Shown here in pieces: positions 9,384 to 18,061 of a stretch of 64,000 nucleotides of DNA. Origin of the DNA: Chloroflexota bacterium. GTDB lineage: Bacteria > Chloroflexota > Anaerolineae > Anaerolineales > Villigracilaceae. Numbering within the stretch: the first letter of the stretch is position 1; every line of letters begins with the position of its first letter. The translations under genes and the position numbers were made by a program. The notes below the pieces were generated by a model. That model did not search any database. It worked only from the letters and a program-made list of their open reading frames with translations, and was not told where the DNA came from. The stretch covers positions 124,929 through 188,928 of the forward strand of contig JAPLGS010000141.1 of the NCBI GenBank assembly GCA_026390015.1, in the 5' to 3' direction.

Positions 9384-10964
9384 ATGGAATCCCCTTTAAT
9401 TTTTGTGGTCGATGACGAACCCGGCATTGCGCTGCTGTGCAAACGATTATTAACCCGCGCAGGATTTCAGGTGGAAGCCCAAACCGATCCGCGGCAAGCC
9501 ATCGAATACCTCAAGGAAAATGCGATCGATCTTTTGCTGGTTGATATTCGCATGCCTGGCGTGGATGGATTCGAAGTTATTCAATATGCTCAACGCCTGC
9601 AGCCTGATGCGGCGATCCTCATCATGACCGGCCATGGTACCGTTGAAACAGCCATTCGTGCACTCAGGCAGGGAGTTGACGGCCTTCTCCTTAAACCGTT
9701 TAGTCAAGGCAGCGAGTTGATTGACGCGATCAAATTAGCTCTTGCAGATAGCCAGCAAAAGCATGATGCCGCCCGTGTTAAGGCTTTACGCCCTCTTTTT
9801 TCGGTCACCGAATCTTTGCTTTCAGAAACACGACGCGAGCCCTTGCTCGACCTGATCACCAGTGCCATTTGCGAACATTTGCAATGTATGCACTCGGCTT
9901 GTTATCAGCAAAATAATGAGACAAAAAAATATTCGTTGTTGATCTCACGCGGGAAAGTCTTATCATCAGAAATTCATGATCTGATCGTAAATGCTGGAGA
10001 ATCTGCCGCACCCTTCTTGATCAATGTCAACGGGCCAGGCGATTCAAAACAAAAATCAATTCTCTCGAACCTTGGGCTTGGTGCCGCGATCCTCGTGCCG
10101 ATTCTCCGCCCAAACTTGAGCATGGTATTATTCGCGGCCCGCGACAGGAACCTCTCGCCATTTCACGAATCTGATGTGGAATTATTCCAGATCCTTGCGC
10201 GGCAAGCCGCGGTTGCCCTGGAAAATGCGCGCTTGTACGCCGAGCAAATGGATTACATCCACAAAGTTGAGGATTCTCAAAAAGCTTTGCTTCAAGCCGA
10301 AAAAATGGCAGCGGCCGGCAGATTAAGTGCCTCCATTGCGCATGAGGTTAATAATCCACTGCAGGCTGTGCAAAATTGCCTGCATCTTGCGGGGCGTGAA
10401 GATCTGCCCGCAGAAAAACGCCAGGAATATTTTGATCTCGCCCGCACAGAACTTGAGCGATTAATTCTCACCGTCCGCCGCATGTTGGATTTTTACCGGC
10501 CAGGCGCAGCAGCCCCTGAAAAAATTGACCTCGCTGAAATGCTGCAATATATTTTGAACTTAATGTCGAAACAACTTTCAGAGTCTAATGTAAAAATAAG
10601 TTTAGATATCATAGGAAAGGTTTTGCCCATCACAGCAGTTGGGAGTCAGATCCAGCAGGTTTTTATCAACCTGATCCTGAATGCGGCTGACGCTATGCCA
10701 GACGGCGGAAGTCTTCAAGTCAGCGCCTGTTCATTCGAAGAAGGAGTGGAATTATTGTTTCAAGATCAAGGAAGAGGAATTCCAAAAGAACAACAATCCA
10801 ATATTTTCGAACCCTTCTTTAGCACAAAGGATGGCGGCACCGGCTTGGGACTTACGGTAAGTTACAATATAATTACCGCGCATGGCGGCGTTTTGGAACT
10901 GCTTCCTAAACGGGGCCCTGGTGCCTGTTTCCGAATATTCTTGCCGCAAGGAGGAAAACAATGA
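9384..10964 (+). CDS. Receiver-GAF-histidine kinase hybrid
   Basis: 526-residue protein with an N-terminal receiver domain (phospho-acceptor Asp54 in LLVDIRMPG), a central GAF-like domain (about 145-290, ending in VALENARLYAEQ), HisKA with SIAHEVNNPL (His about 325) and HATPase with NLILNAADAMP, DQGRGI and GGTGLGLT boxes. The receiver-first order lets an upstream kinase control this kinase. It starts 5 bases after its neighbour and overlaps the next gene by 4 bases. A TTG at 9363 inside the previous gene is a less likely start. Confidence 0.87.
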   Translation: MESPLIFVVDDEPGIALLCKRLLTRAGFQVEAQTDPRQAIEYLKENAIDLLLVDIRMPGVDGFEVIQYAQRLQPDAAILIMTGHGTVETAIRALRQGVDGLLLKPFSQGSELIDAIKLALADSQQKHDAARVKALRPLFSVTESLLSETRREPLLDLITSAICEHLQCMHSACYQQNNETKKYSLLISRGKVLSSEIHDLIVNAGESAAPFLINVNGPGDSKQKSILSNLGLGAAILVPILRPNLSMVLFAARDRNLSPFHESDVELFQILARQAAVALENARLYAEQMDYIHKVEDSQKALLQAEKMAAAGRLSASIAHEVNNPLQAVQNCLHLAGREDLPAEKRQEYFDLARTELERLILTVRRMLDFYRPGAAAPEKIDLAEMLQYILNLMSKQLSESNVKISLDIIGKVLPITAVGSQIQQVFINLILNAADAMPDGGSLQVSACSFEEGVELLFQDQGRGIPKEQQSNIFEPFFSTKDGGTGLGLTVSYNIITAHGGVLELLPKRGPGACFRIFLPQGGKQ

Positions 10965-11692
10965 AACCTAATATTCTAGTGGTCGATGACGAGCCCGTCG
11001 CGCGGCAATCTCTCACAGATATTCTAAAATTGGAGGGGTTTGCAGTAACCTCTGCGCCCAATGGGCAGGCAGCGGTTGAGTATGTCCGCACGCATTCTGT
11101 AGATGTAATGATCGTGGATCTGAGAATGCCGGGTATGGATGGATTGGAAGTGGTGCAGGTTTTGAATCAACTCTCACCTGAAACCGAAGTGATCCTGCTC
11201 ACGGCCTTTGGTTCCACCGAAACAGCCATTCAAGCTTTGCGTTTGCGCATCCATGATTATTTGTTAAAACCTTCCTCCCCGGCGCAGATCATTTCCAGCG
11301 TAAAAAAAGCGCTGACGCATCGGGCTACAAAAATACAGTTGCGCGATAGTGACGCTGATAATGTGGATGAATCCATCGAGGTGGTAACTCTGACGGATGG
11401 TACAGAGATTGACCTCTCGCGCCGCCAGATAAAATATAAAAGCAGAGTGGAGCATCTCACTCCGGCTGAAGGAAGGTTACTTCGTATATTGATAAAGAAC
11501 GAAGGCAAGGTTTTCTCGCACCGTGAATTGGTGTTGTTGGTTCAGGGATATGACACTTCCCAGCGCGAGGCGCCGGAGATCTTGCGTCCACTGGTAAGTC
11601 GTTTACGGCATAAACTTGAACAATTCCCATTGTTATCTGAGCAGGTAGTAAGTGTTCGAGGGACTGGTTATTTGTACGAAAGAAATAAATGA
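10961..11692 (+). CDS. Response regulator, receiver plus OmpR-type winged helix
   Basis: DNA-binding response regulator of 243 residues. The receiver domain carries the acidic pair VVDDEP, Asp53 in VDLRMPGMDG and the conserved KP near residue 105. A linker leads to a winged-helix domain (about 145-240; LTPAEGRLLRILIKNEGKVFSHRELV, here split by residues of the family pattern). The ATGA overlap with the preceding hybrid kinase means all three genes form one signalling operon. The target genes are unknown. Confidence 0.9.
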   Translation: MKPNILVVDDEPVARQSLTDILKLEGFAVTSAPNGQAAVEYVRTHSVDVMIVDLRMPGMDGLEVVQVLNQLSPETEVILLTAFGSTETAIQALRLRIHDYLLKPSSPAQIISSVKKALTHRATKIQLRDSDADNVDESIEVVTLTDGTEIDLSRRQIKYKSRVEHLTPAEGRLLRILIKNEGKVFSHRELVLLVQGYDTSQREAPEILRPLVSRLRHKLEQFPLLSEQVVSVRGTGYLYERNK

Positions 11693-11729
11693 AAGAAAAA
11701 CGCACCCATAACCAGGTGCGTTTTTCTTT
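11692..11729. terminator. Bidirectional terminator between convergent operons
   Basis: A perfect 15-bp inverted repeat (11692-11706 and 11715-11729) with an 8-base loop. The GC core CGCACC/GGTGCG is flanked by A and T runs on both sides, so it can end the + strand kinase operon and the - strand array operon. Confidence 0.93.
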
Positions 11730-11736
11730 GCAGGAA

Positions 11737-12684
11737 TTATTCGTAGGGGCCGAAAATATCTTTGGGCAAATCTGGCGCGCGGATCCATGAAAGCCAACCG
11801 CTGGTTTTGCTGTGATTAGGAGCTGGGATATTTTCAAACATCACGAGGAGCAGGCTCAAGCCGAGTCCGATTGCGCCCAGCCATTGCAGCAGAGAAAGGT
11901 TTTCGCCAAGCCAAATGTGACTAAAAAAAATCGCGATAAAAAGCTCGGCGAGTCCTAATATGGCTGTTTGCATTCCACCGATTTTCTTTACTCCCATAAA
12001 TAAGGCGATCCGCGAGAAGACGGTTACAAAGGTTAATCCGAAAATCGGAAGCCAGGGCGTGTTAAGCACCGGCCAAGCACGGTCGAATATTAAATAAGCG
12101 GGTACTACCACAGCGCTCATGGCAAGCAGGGTATAGAGAGCAACGGTTGGCGCTGGAACTTCGTATAGCACACGCTGGTTGATTGGCAGATGCATGGCGT
12201 ACAGCAAAGCTGCCCCGATCATCAACAGTACCCCGGTAGGGTCGGTTGAATCATCTGGAATACTTGTGAGAAGTAACACCGCGACCGTTGCAAGGAAGAT
12301 ACGAAAAAATGTAAGGCGGGTTGGGGGTTGATGATCCAAGATTAGCCAGAGCGCTACGAAAAATGGATAAAGCGAGTAAAGCAATTGCCCAACGCTTGCG
12401 TGGAGTCTTGCAAGCGCAAGGTAGTAAAGCAGTGAGCCAAGTCCGTTGATCGCGCCGGCCAGAATACAGCCGATCAGTCCGACGGGAAAGATGTAGAGAT
12501 ATTGCCGATAGAAAATGGCGATAACCAAAAATAATAGACAGGCCGCAATTCCGGTGCGTAATGCCACAACCGCAAATGGTGAAAAGCCTTGCGTAATGGC
12601 GAGTTTTCCGAAGACGGGTGCGAAACCAAGAAAAAATGCCGCACTAAAAGCAGCGAGAATTCCACCAGATTTTTTGTTAAGCAA
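11737..12684 (-). CDS. EamA/DMT-family transporter
   Basis: 315-residue integral membrane protein with about ten hydrophobic segments forming two EamA repeats, as in the drug/metabolite transporter superfamily (metabolite or amino-acid exporters). The N-terminus (LAAFSAAFFLGFAPVFGKLA) is typical of the first repeat. It is the last gene of the sensor-array run, 38 bases after the PLP enzyme-receiver gene. An amino-acid or related exporter linked to that enzyme is possible, but the substrate cannot be read from sequence. Confidence 0.85.
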   Translation of the reverse strand: MLNKKSGGILAAFSAAFFLGFAPVFGKLAITQGFSPFAVVALRTGIAACLLFLVIAIFYRQYLYIFPVGLIGCILAGAINGLGSLLYYLALARLHASVGQLLYSLYPFFVALWLILDHQPPTRLTFFRIFLATVAVLLLTSIPDDSTDPTGVLLMIGAALLYAMHLPINQRVLYEVPAPTVALYTLLAMSAVVVPAYLIFDRAWPVLNTPWLPIFGLTFVTVFSRIALFMGVKKIGGMQTAILGLAELFIAIFFSHIWLGENLSLLQWLGAIGLGLSLLLVMFENIPAPNHSKTSGWLSWIRAPDLPKDIFGPYE

Positions 12685-12722
12685 AGATACCAGCCTTTAG
12701 GGTCGTTTCTGCGAGGAGAGCG

Positions 12723-14378
12723 TTACTTTATTAATGCTTTCACCTCTTCAAGAAACTCGTCATTTAGAAAATCTCCTTTTTGCATAAGGGATTGGATCTG
12801 ACCGCCAAGCCGGTTTTTCTCTTCTGCTGTGAGTTCTTTTGCGGTCGCAACAATAACGGGAATGGTTGCAGTTTCCGGTTTTGCGCGCAGCAATTCTATG
12901 ACCGTGAAGCCGTCCATTTCCGGCATCATTAGATCGAGGACGACAAGATCCGGTAATACGCGTTGGATTAATTCGAGACCTTCTCTGCCGTTTGATGCTT
13001 CGAGGATGGTGAAATTCCCTTGCGATTGTAATATGCGGCGGATGAGTCGGCGTGCTTCGTCGGTATCTTCCACAATAACAATTTTTGGGAATCGTTCAGG
13101 CGCAACCTGCGTCAGGGCTGCAAGTAAGCCTTCCTGTGGAGTCTCGTCTGCCGATGGGAATTTCACGTCGCGTGACCAATTTTCGCCGAGAATACTCGGG
13201 TCTGCCGACATGGTGTGGCCGGTGCAGTTTACTACAACGGTGTCGCTTGGTTTGATGATGCCCGCGCGAATTAGTTTGAATAACCCGGCAAAAGCAACGC
13301 CGGCGGCAGGCTCCGCTGATATCCCTTCCATCTTTGCCAAAACGTGCATCGCGCGGAAGGCTTCTTCATCACTTACGCATTCGAAGGAACCGTTTGTGCT
13401 GTTTACATAGTCTCGCAGGAATTCGTAAGCGCGGCCAGGATCACCGGTTGCGAGGGTTTCGATGCGTGTTTTTGGCGATGTGACAGGTTCCACTTTATCG
13501 AGTCCTTTTTTCCAGCTATTGACCATTGGCGCGCAGCCTTCGGCTTGAATGGGGGCAAACGAAGGAATGTGATTTATCCATCCCATTTGCTTCATTTCGC
13601 GGAAACCCTTATAGACTCCAAGGGGACCCATTCCACCGCTGATCGCCTGCACATACCAATCAGGGGTTTTCCAGAGGGTACCGTCAGGTGGAGTTCCTTG
13701 AACGGATGTTAGTTGTTCTGCGATTTCGAATGCGATGGTTTTCATCGCCTCAATTGAGGTGATGGTACGAGCGCCCATGTCTTGATACAAGTTGCGTTGG
13801 CGGGCAAATTCAGAAGCGACTTGCTTACACTGATCGTATGATCCGGTGATCTTGATCACCTGACTTCCGTACAGGGCGATCTCGCGCATTTTTACTGCAG
13901 GTACCAGGCTTGTGACGAAAGCCCATAATTTCATCCCTGCGCGTGAAGCGTAGGCAGAATATGAAATTGCCACATTCCCAGTGGAAGCCGCCACCATTTC
14001 GGTAATTCCCGCTTCTTTCAAAGCGGCGATCGTAACCGAAGCCTGTCGATCTTTGAAAGAAGAAGTCGGCCCCTGACGTTCATCTTTTATATAAATATTG
14101 GGGCAGCCCAGCATCAGTCCCAAATTGATCGCTCTTATGAGGGGCGTCCCTCCTTCGCCAAGTGATAAGCTTACATTAGGTTCGCGTATCGGGAGTAGCT
14201 CATGATAGCGCCAGAGACTGGAAGAGCGATTTACCAGTTGAGATGGCAGGGTTTTGCCGATAATTTCATAATCGTACACAGCTTCACGCCATTGGCTGCC
14301 GCACTTTGGGCACGTGGTGGAGGCTGGGTGATAAGATGTGTTATGCCCGCAATCAAGACATTTGATGATAAATGACAC
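12723..14378 (-). CDS. Threonine-synthase-like PLP enzyme fused to a response-regulator receiver domain
   Basis: 551 residues in two parts. Residues 1-420 form a threonine-synthase-like fold-type II PLP enzyme. It has an N-terminal zinc ribbon (Cys7, Cys10, Cys23, Cys26), the PLP lysine in TSSFKDR (Lys109), an ASTGNVA phosphate/substrate loop and SGGMGPLGVYKG. Residues about 430-548 form a complete receiver domain with VVED-type acidic residues (IVIVEDTDE), Asp482 in LDLMMPEMDG, and the conserved lysine in LMQKGD. It could be a threonine synthase controlled by phosphorylation or a sequestered relative. It lies 12 bases after the hybrid kinase, its obvious possible phosphodonor. The substrate is not proven. 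Confidence 0.88.
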   Translation of the reverse strand: MSFIIKCLDCGHNTSYHPASTTCPKCGSQWREAVYDYEIIGKTLPSQLVNRSSSLWRYHELLPIREPNVSLSLGEGGTPLIRAINLGLMLGCPNIYIKDERQGPTSSFKDRQASVTIAALKEAGITEMVAASTGNVAISYSAYASRAGMKLWAFVTSLVPAVKMREIALYGSQVIKITGSYDQCKQVASEFARQRNLYQDMGARTITSIEAMKTIAFEIAEQLTSVQGTPPDGTLWKTPDWYVQAISGGMGPLGVYKGFREMKQMGWINHIPSFAPIQAEGCAPMVNSWKKGLDKVEPVTSPKTRIETLATGDPGRAYEFLRDYVNSTNGSFECVSDEEAFRAMHVLAKMEGISAEPAAGVAFAGLFKLIRAGIIKPSDTVVVNCTGHTMSADPSILGENWSRDVKFPSADETPQEGLLAALTQVAPERFPKIVIVEDTDEARRLIRRILQSQGNFTILEASNGREGLELIQRVLPDLVVLDLMMPEMDGFTVIELLRAKPETATIPVIVATAKELTAEEKNRLGGQIQSLMQKGDFLNDEFLEEVKALIK

Positions 14379-14390
14379 GATAACAAGCTC

Positions 14391-17300
14391 CTAGTGAATT
14401 TTTATTTGTATCCGTTCCAAGGCACTGGCGAGATCATCTTCAAGGATCGGCTTTACCAGATAATCTATTGCGCCAAGTTCGTATCCTTTTTGCACATCTT
14501 CAATGATGCTGCAAATTATGACGGGAATATTATGTGTAATCGGGTCATTTTTTAAAATAGTCAAAATCTTCCAGCCGTCAGTTCCGGGCATCAAAATATC
14601 CAGGGTTACCGCAAAAGGCATAAAATGTTTAACGCGCTCCAAGGCCTTTGACGGGTCTGTGCATGGGATCACTTGATATCCGCGTGGTTTTAAATAACGC
14701 TCATAGAGTTCGATTACATTCGAATCACCATCGATCGAGAGGATTATCTTGTTGGTGTTCGGCCGATGATCACTCCCGATTTCATTTCGGAAGAGTGGCA
14801 GTGTAAAAGAGAAGGTGCTTCCCTTTCCGATTTCACTCTCAACCCAAATCCTTCCGCCATGCATGGTGATCAATTGCTGGCAAATGGAAAGCCCAAGCCC
14901 TGTCCCGCCTGTCTTTCGTGTGGGCGAGTCGTCAACTTGTGAGAATGCCTGGAAGAGTTTTTCCTGATCTTGTTTTGAAATGCCCGGGCCAGTATCTCTT
15001 ACGCTGACTTTTACTTCGTTACGGCCGGTTGGACCGGCCCTGAGGCCGACTTCAACGGTGATATCGCCTTCGTCGGTAAATTTGGATGCGTTGGAAAGTA
15101 GGTTGATCATTACCTGACGAGCGCGAATCACATCGGCCCGCACCGTTGGTAGATTCGGCTCAATAATATGTTTCATTTGTATCGGACGTCCCTTTACCAA
15201 ACCGCTCATGGTGGAGAGCACACTGTTGACCACATCTGTCATGTTCACTTCATCGAAAGTCAACTCCATTTTGCCAGCCTCGATCTTGGCGAGATCAAGG
15301 ATGTCATTGATGAGCCCAAGCAGATGCTGGCCTGAAGTGTAGATGGCGGTTAGGTCCTGTTGTTGTAATTCGGTCACAGGCCCGTCAATGCCTTTTATGA
15401 TAACTCGCGAAAAACCGATAATGGAATTAAGCGGTGTGCGCAATTCATGACTCATATTTGCGAGGAATTGACTTTTTAATCGGTCGATCTCGCGCATTTC
15501 CATCACAGCTTGTTGAGAGAGTTCAAAGGAACGGGCGTTATCAATTGCGACGGCCACTTGGTCCGCAAGCGTTTGAAGAACTACGATCTCATCATCTGTA
15601 AATGAATTTTTTGTTTTAGCTTGAACATCAAGGACGCCTATCACCCTGCTTCCGATCCTCAATGGGATGGCGGCTTCTGCCTGTGTTTCAGGGAGTAGGG
15701 GGTTGTGTTTATGCAATGGCGCGCGCGAGACATTATTTACAATCACGGCATAACCTTCAAGCGCCACCTTTCCTACAATAGAATCTAAATTTACTGGTAA
15801 TGTGTGTTTGTTTTTTTTCATCTCCGCGCCGGCTTCGCCAGTTGCCTCGCGTAGGGCAACGTTAAAGCCGGTCTCTTCAACGATAAAAATAGCGGCATGA
15901 TAAAACCCGAATTTTTCATTGACTAGATTTACAGTTCTTGTGAAAATTGTACTCAAATCAAGCGTAGATGTAACAAGGCGACCGATCTCAGCAGAAGCTG
16001 ACAAATACGTATTCCGTCTTTGCAGTTCTTCCTCAACATTTTTGCGGTCGGTAATATCATGGTGAACCGATAGAAATCCGAGGATGTTTCGATTCTTATC
16101 CAGAATGGGGCTGTTCGTACCAGCGATGTGTACGAACCTTCCGTCTTTAGTTTTATTAACCCATTCATTGGTGGCCGGCTTCTTGGATAGCAGGGTGTTC
16201 CAAAAATACTTGTATTGTTCCCGCGCCACCAAGCCGGATTTGAGAATGCGTGGGTTTTGGCCGATAACATCAATTGGTTTGAAACCATATACTGTTTCAA
16301 ATGCCGAGTTGGCAAATATAATATTGCCGTTGGTGTCTGTCATAAAAACCGCGTCACCGGAGGTTTCGATACCCAGCTTAAACCTTGTTAAATCTTCTTC
16401 TGCGCGTAAGCGGCCAATAGCAGTTGAGATTGGCGCAAGTGACGCCTCCAGCAGGGAAATTTGATTTTGATTAAGAGTTGCCTTTTTATCCATCATATCC
16501 ACACCCAGGGTCGCAATCACTTCATTGTTATTGGTGATGGGGAAAATGGCTGTGTAGTTGATTCCCAGACGGCGGAATTCCTCGCGGAGGGTGGGCGGGT
16601 TGACGGGATTATTGGAAGAATCTTCTAAAATATAAGGCTTGCGGGTAGCGACCACGGTCTGGGTGGCCAGGTTTTCTTCAAGAGGAATTCTTAAACCTAC
16701 TGCGCTCGCCGCATTTACAATTTTGGAATGATCGGCAACCACGGTAAAACCTTGCTTATCTTCATCGAGTAATGCGATTGCACCGCGCGCAACTGGGAAG
16801 CCCTCTACAATTTCACGGATGACGACTCGCAGTGCCTCTTCCATGGTCGTTGAAATGGTCAAGGTGTTGACGACACGGTTAATTAAAGCCAGTTCATTGG
16901 CGCGTTCTTTTGATTCCTGGAATAAGCGCGCATTTTCAAGCGCGAGTGAAAGTTGATCAGTAACCTGTTTTATAAGCAATTCTTCATCAGAGGTCCATTC
17001 GCGAGTCTGTCTATCATCCATAACGCGTAAAGTTGACCAGTCCTGGTCGCCGGTTTGGATATCGACAGAATAGGATGAGGCATTGGTCAGTACGTTTTTC
17101 TGTGGCACGCTGCGAGCTTGACGAACCGGCTCAGGTGAAGCGACCTGCTCGAGGTTTTGCCGAGCAGGCGCAGTGCTGGTCTGAAGCGCCGTATCTTTAT
17201 CAAATTTTGGCACGCCCTTCGACCCGGATACAATTCCTTCAGGCTGGATATCCTTAAAGAATTTGTCAAGCCGTTTGTTTATTTTTGGTTTCTTTGGCAT
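14391..17300 (-). CDS. Hybrid histidine kinase (GAF-PAS-GAF-HisKA-HATPase-receiver), the only kinase of the array run
   Basis: 969 residues with no membrane segment. In order: a disordered N-terminus; a short tail of a GAF-like module (about 90-130, REWTSDEELL to LALENARLF); a GAF (about 140-295); a PAS (about 305-425); a GAF (about 435-595); HisKA with MSHELRTPLNS (His618); HATPase (GGTGLGLSICQQ); and a C-terminal receiver (Asp901 in LDILMPGTDG). The gene overlaps the parA-like gene by 35 bases. It is the only protein in the 16-gene run with a kinase domain, so the nine kinase-less sensors may act through it. Its N-terminal tail matches the module found at the C-termini of those sensors. Confidence 0.9.
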   Translation of the reverse strand: MPKKPKINKRLDKFFKDIQPEGIVSGSKGVPKFDKDTALQTSTAPARQNLEQVASPEPVRQARSVPQKNVLTNASSYSVDIQTGDQDWSTLRVMDDRQTREWTSDEELLIKQVTDQLSLALENARLFQESKERANELALINRVVNTLTISTTMEEALRVVIREIVEGFPVARGAIALLDEDKQGFTVVADHSKIVNAASAVGLRIPLEENLATQTVVATRKPYILEDSSNNPVNPPTLREEFRRLGINYTAIFPITNNNEVIATLGVDMMDKKATLNQNQISLLEASLAPISTAIGRLRAEEDLTRFKLGIETSGDAVFMTDTNGNIIFANSAFETVYGFKPIDVIGQNPRILKSGLVAREQYKYFWNTLLSKKPATNEWVNKTKDGRFVHIAGTNSPILDKNRNILGFLSVHHDITDRKNVEEELQRRNTYLSASAEIGRLVTSTLDLSTIFTRTVNLVNEKFGFYHAAIFIVEETGFNVALREATGEAGAEMKKNKHTLPVNLDSIVGKVALEGYAVIVNNVSRAPLHKHNPLLPETQAEAAIPLRIGSRVIGVLDVQAKTKNSFTDDEIVVLQTLADQVAVAIDNARSFELSQQAVMEMREIDRLKSQFLANMSHELRTPLNSIIGFSRVIIKGIDGPVTELQQQDLTAIYTSGQHLLGLINDILDLAKIEAGKMELTFDEVNMTDVVNSVLSTMSGLVKGRPIQMKHIIEPNLPTVRADVIRARQVMINLLSNASKFTDEGDITVEVGLRAGPTGRNEVKVSVRDTGPGISKQDQEKLFQAFSQVDDSPTRKTGGTGLGLSICQQLITMHGGRIWVESEIGKGSTFSFTLPLFRNEIGSDHRPNTNKIILSIDGDSNVIELYERYLKPRGYQVIPCTDPSKALERVKHFMPFAVTLDILMPGTDGWKILTILKNDPITHNIPVIICSIIEDVQKGYELGAIDYLVKPILEDDLASALERIQIKIH

Positions 17301-18051
17301 ATTCCATTAACTCCTGGGCGAGGACACGATATTGCGTGGAGCTACGCGCGTTTGGTTTATACAATGTAATGGGCATTCCGGCGATGGGGCTTTCGCGTAA
17401 TTTTGTATCTACTTCTATGATGGTATTAAAAACACCTTGGCCGAAAGTAGTGCGGAGCTGCTCGCTGATATTACGATGTGTGCGATTCCTTTTATCTAAC
17501 ATCGTGACCAGGATACGATACGCCAGGGCAGGATTGTCTTCTTCTCGGATTTTGCGAATGAGAGTCATCATATTACGCAGGGCGTACGCGGAAAAATATT
17601 CCGCCTGGGTTGGGATAAGCAGCAGGTCGGCTGCGGTAAGCGCATTTTTTGTAATGGCGCCAAGTACGGGCGGGCAATCAAAGATGATGTAATCGTATGT
17701 CAAGTTCGCGTTTGCGATGGCTTGACGCAGAATAGTGGTGTGATTCGTTCGCATCGGAAGAAATTGTTCAGATGCTTCAATGCGCGAACTTGATGGGATG
17801 AGATCGAGATGTGCCACGTCAGTTTTTCGGCAGGTGCTTTGTATTGAAGCATTATCAAGCAAAACATCACAAGATGTTAACCTGCTTTCACCAGGTTCGA
17901 AGCCGAGTGATAAGGTTAAGTTGGCTTGCGCATCCAGATCAATCAGTAAGACACTCAGCCCATGGTCTACCAGGGCCGCGCCGAGGGATATTGTGGTGGT
18001 GGTTTTTGCCACACCGCCTTTTTCGTTTGATACAGCAATAGTTATTGGCAT
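17266..18051 (-). CDS. ParA/Soj-like ATPase
   Basis: 261-residue P-loop ATPase of the ParA/MinD superfamily with the deviant Walker A motif EKGGVAKTTT (Lys11 and Lys16), a FDCPPVLG Walker B region (about residues 110-120) and a C-terminal YAKE helix. The start at 18051 (MPITIAVSNEKGG) has an AGGA site and a 10-base gap to the previous gene; a longer start at 18108 would overlap that gene. No ParB or centromere-like repeats are nearby. Orphan ParA proteins are known to position cytoplasmic or chemosensory clusters, so a role in placing the sensor array is a reasonable inference. Confidence 0.87.
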   Translation of the reverse strand: MPITIAVSNEKGGVAKTTTTISLGAALVDHGLSVLLIDLDAQANLTLSLGFEPGESRLTSCDVLLDNASIQSTCRKTDVAHLDLIPSSSRIEASEQFLPMRTNHTTILRQAIANANLTYDYIIFDCPPVLGAITKNALTAADLLLIPTQAEYFSAYALRNMMTLIRKIREEDNPALAYRILVTMLDKRNRTHRNISEQLRTTFGQGVFNTIIEVDTKLRESPIAGMPITLYKPNARSSTQYRVLAQELMEYAKETKNKQTA

Positions 18052-18061
18052 GATTATCCTG

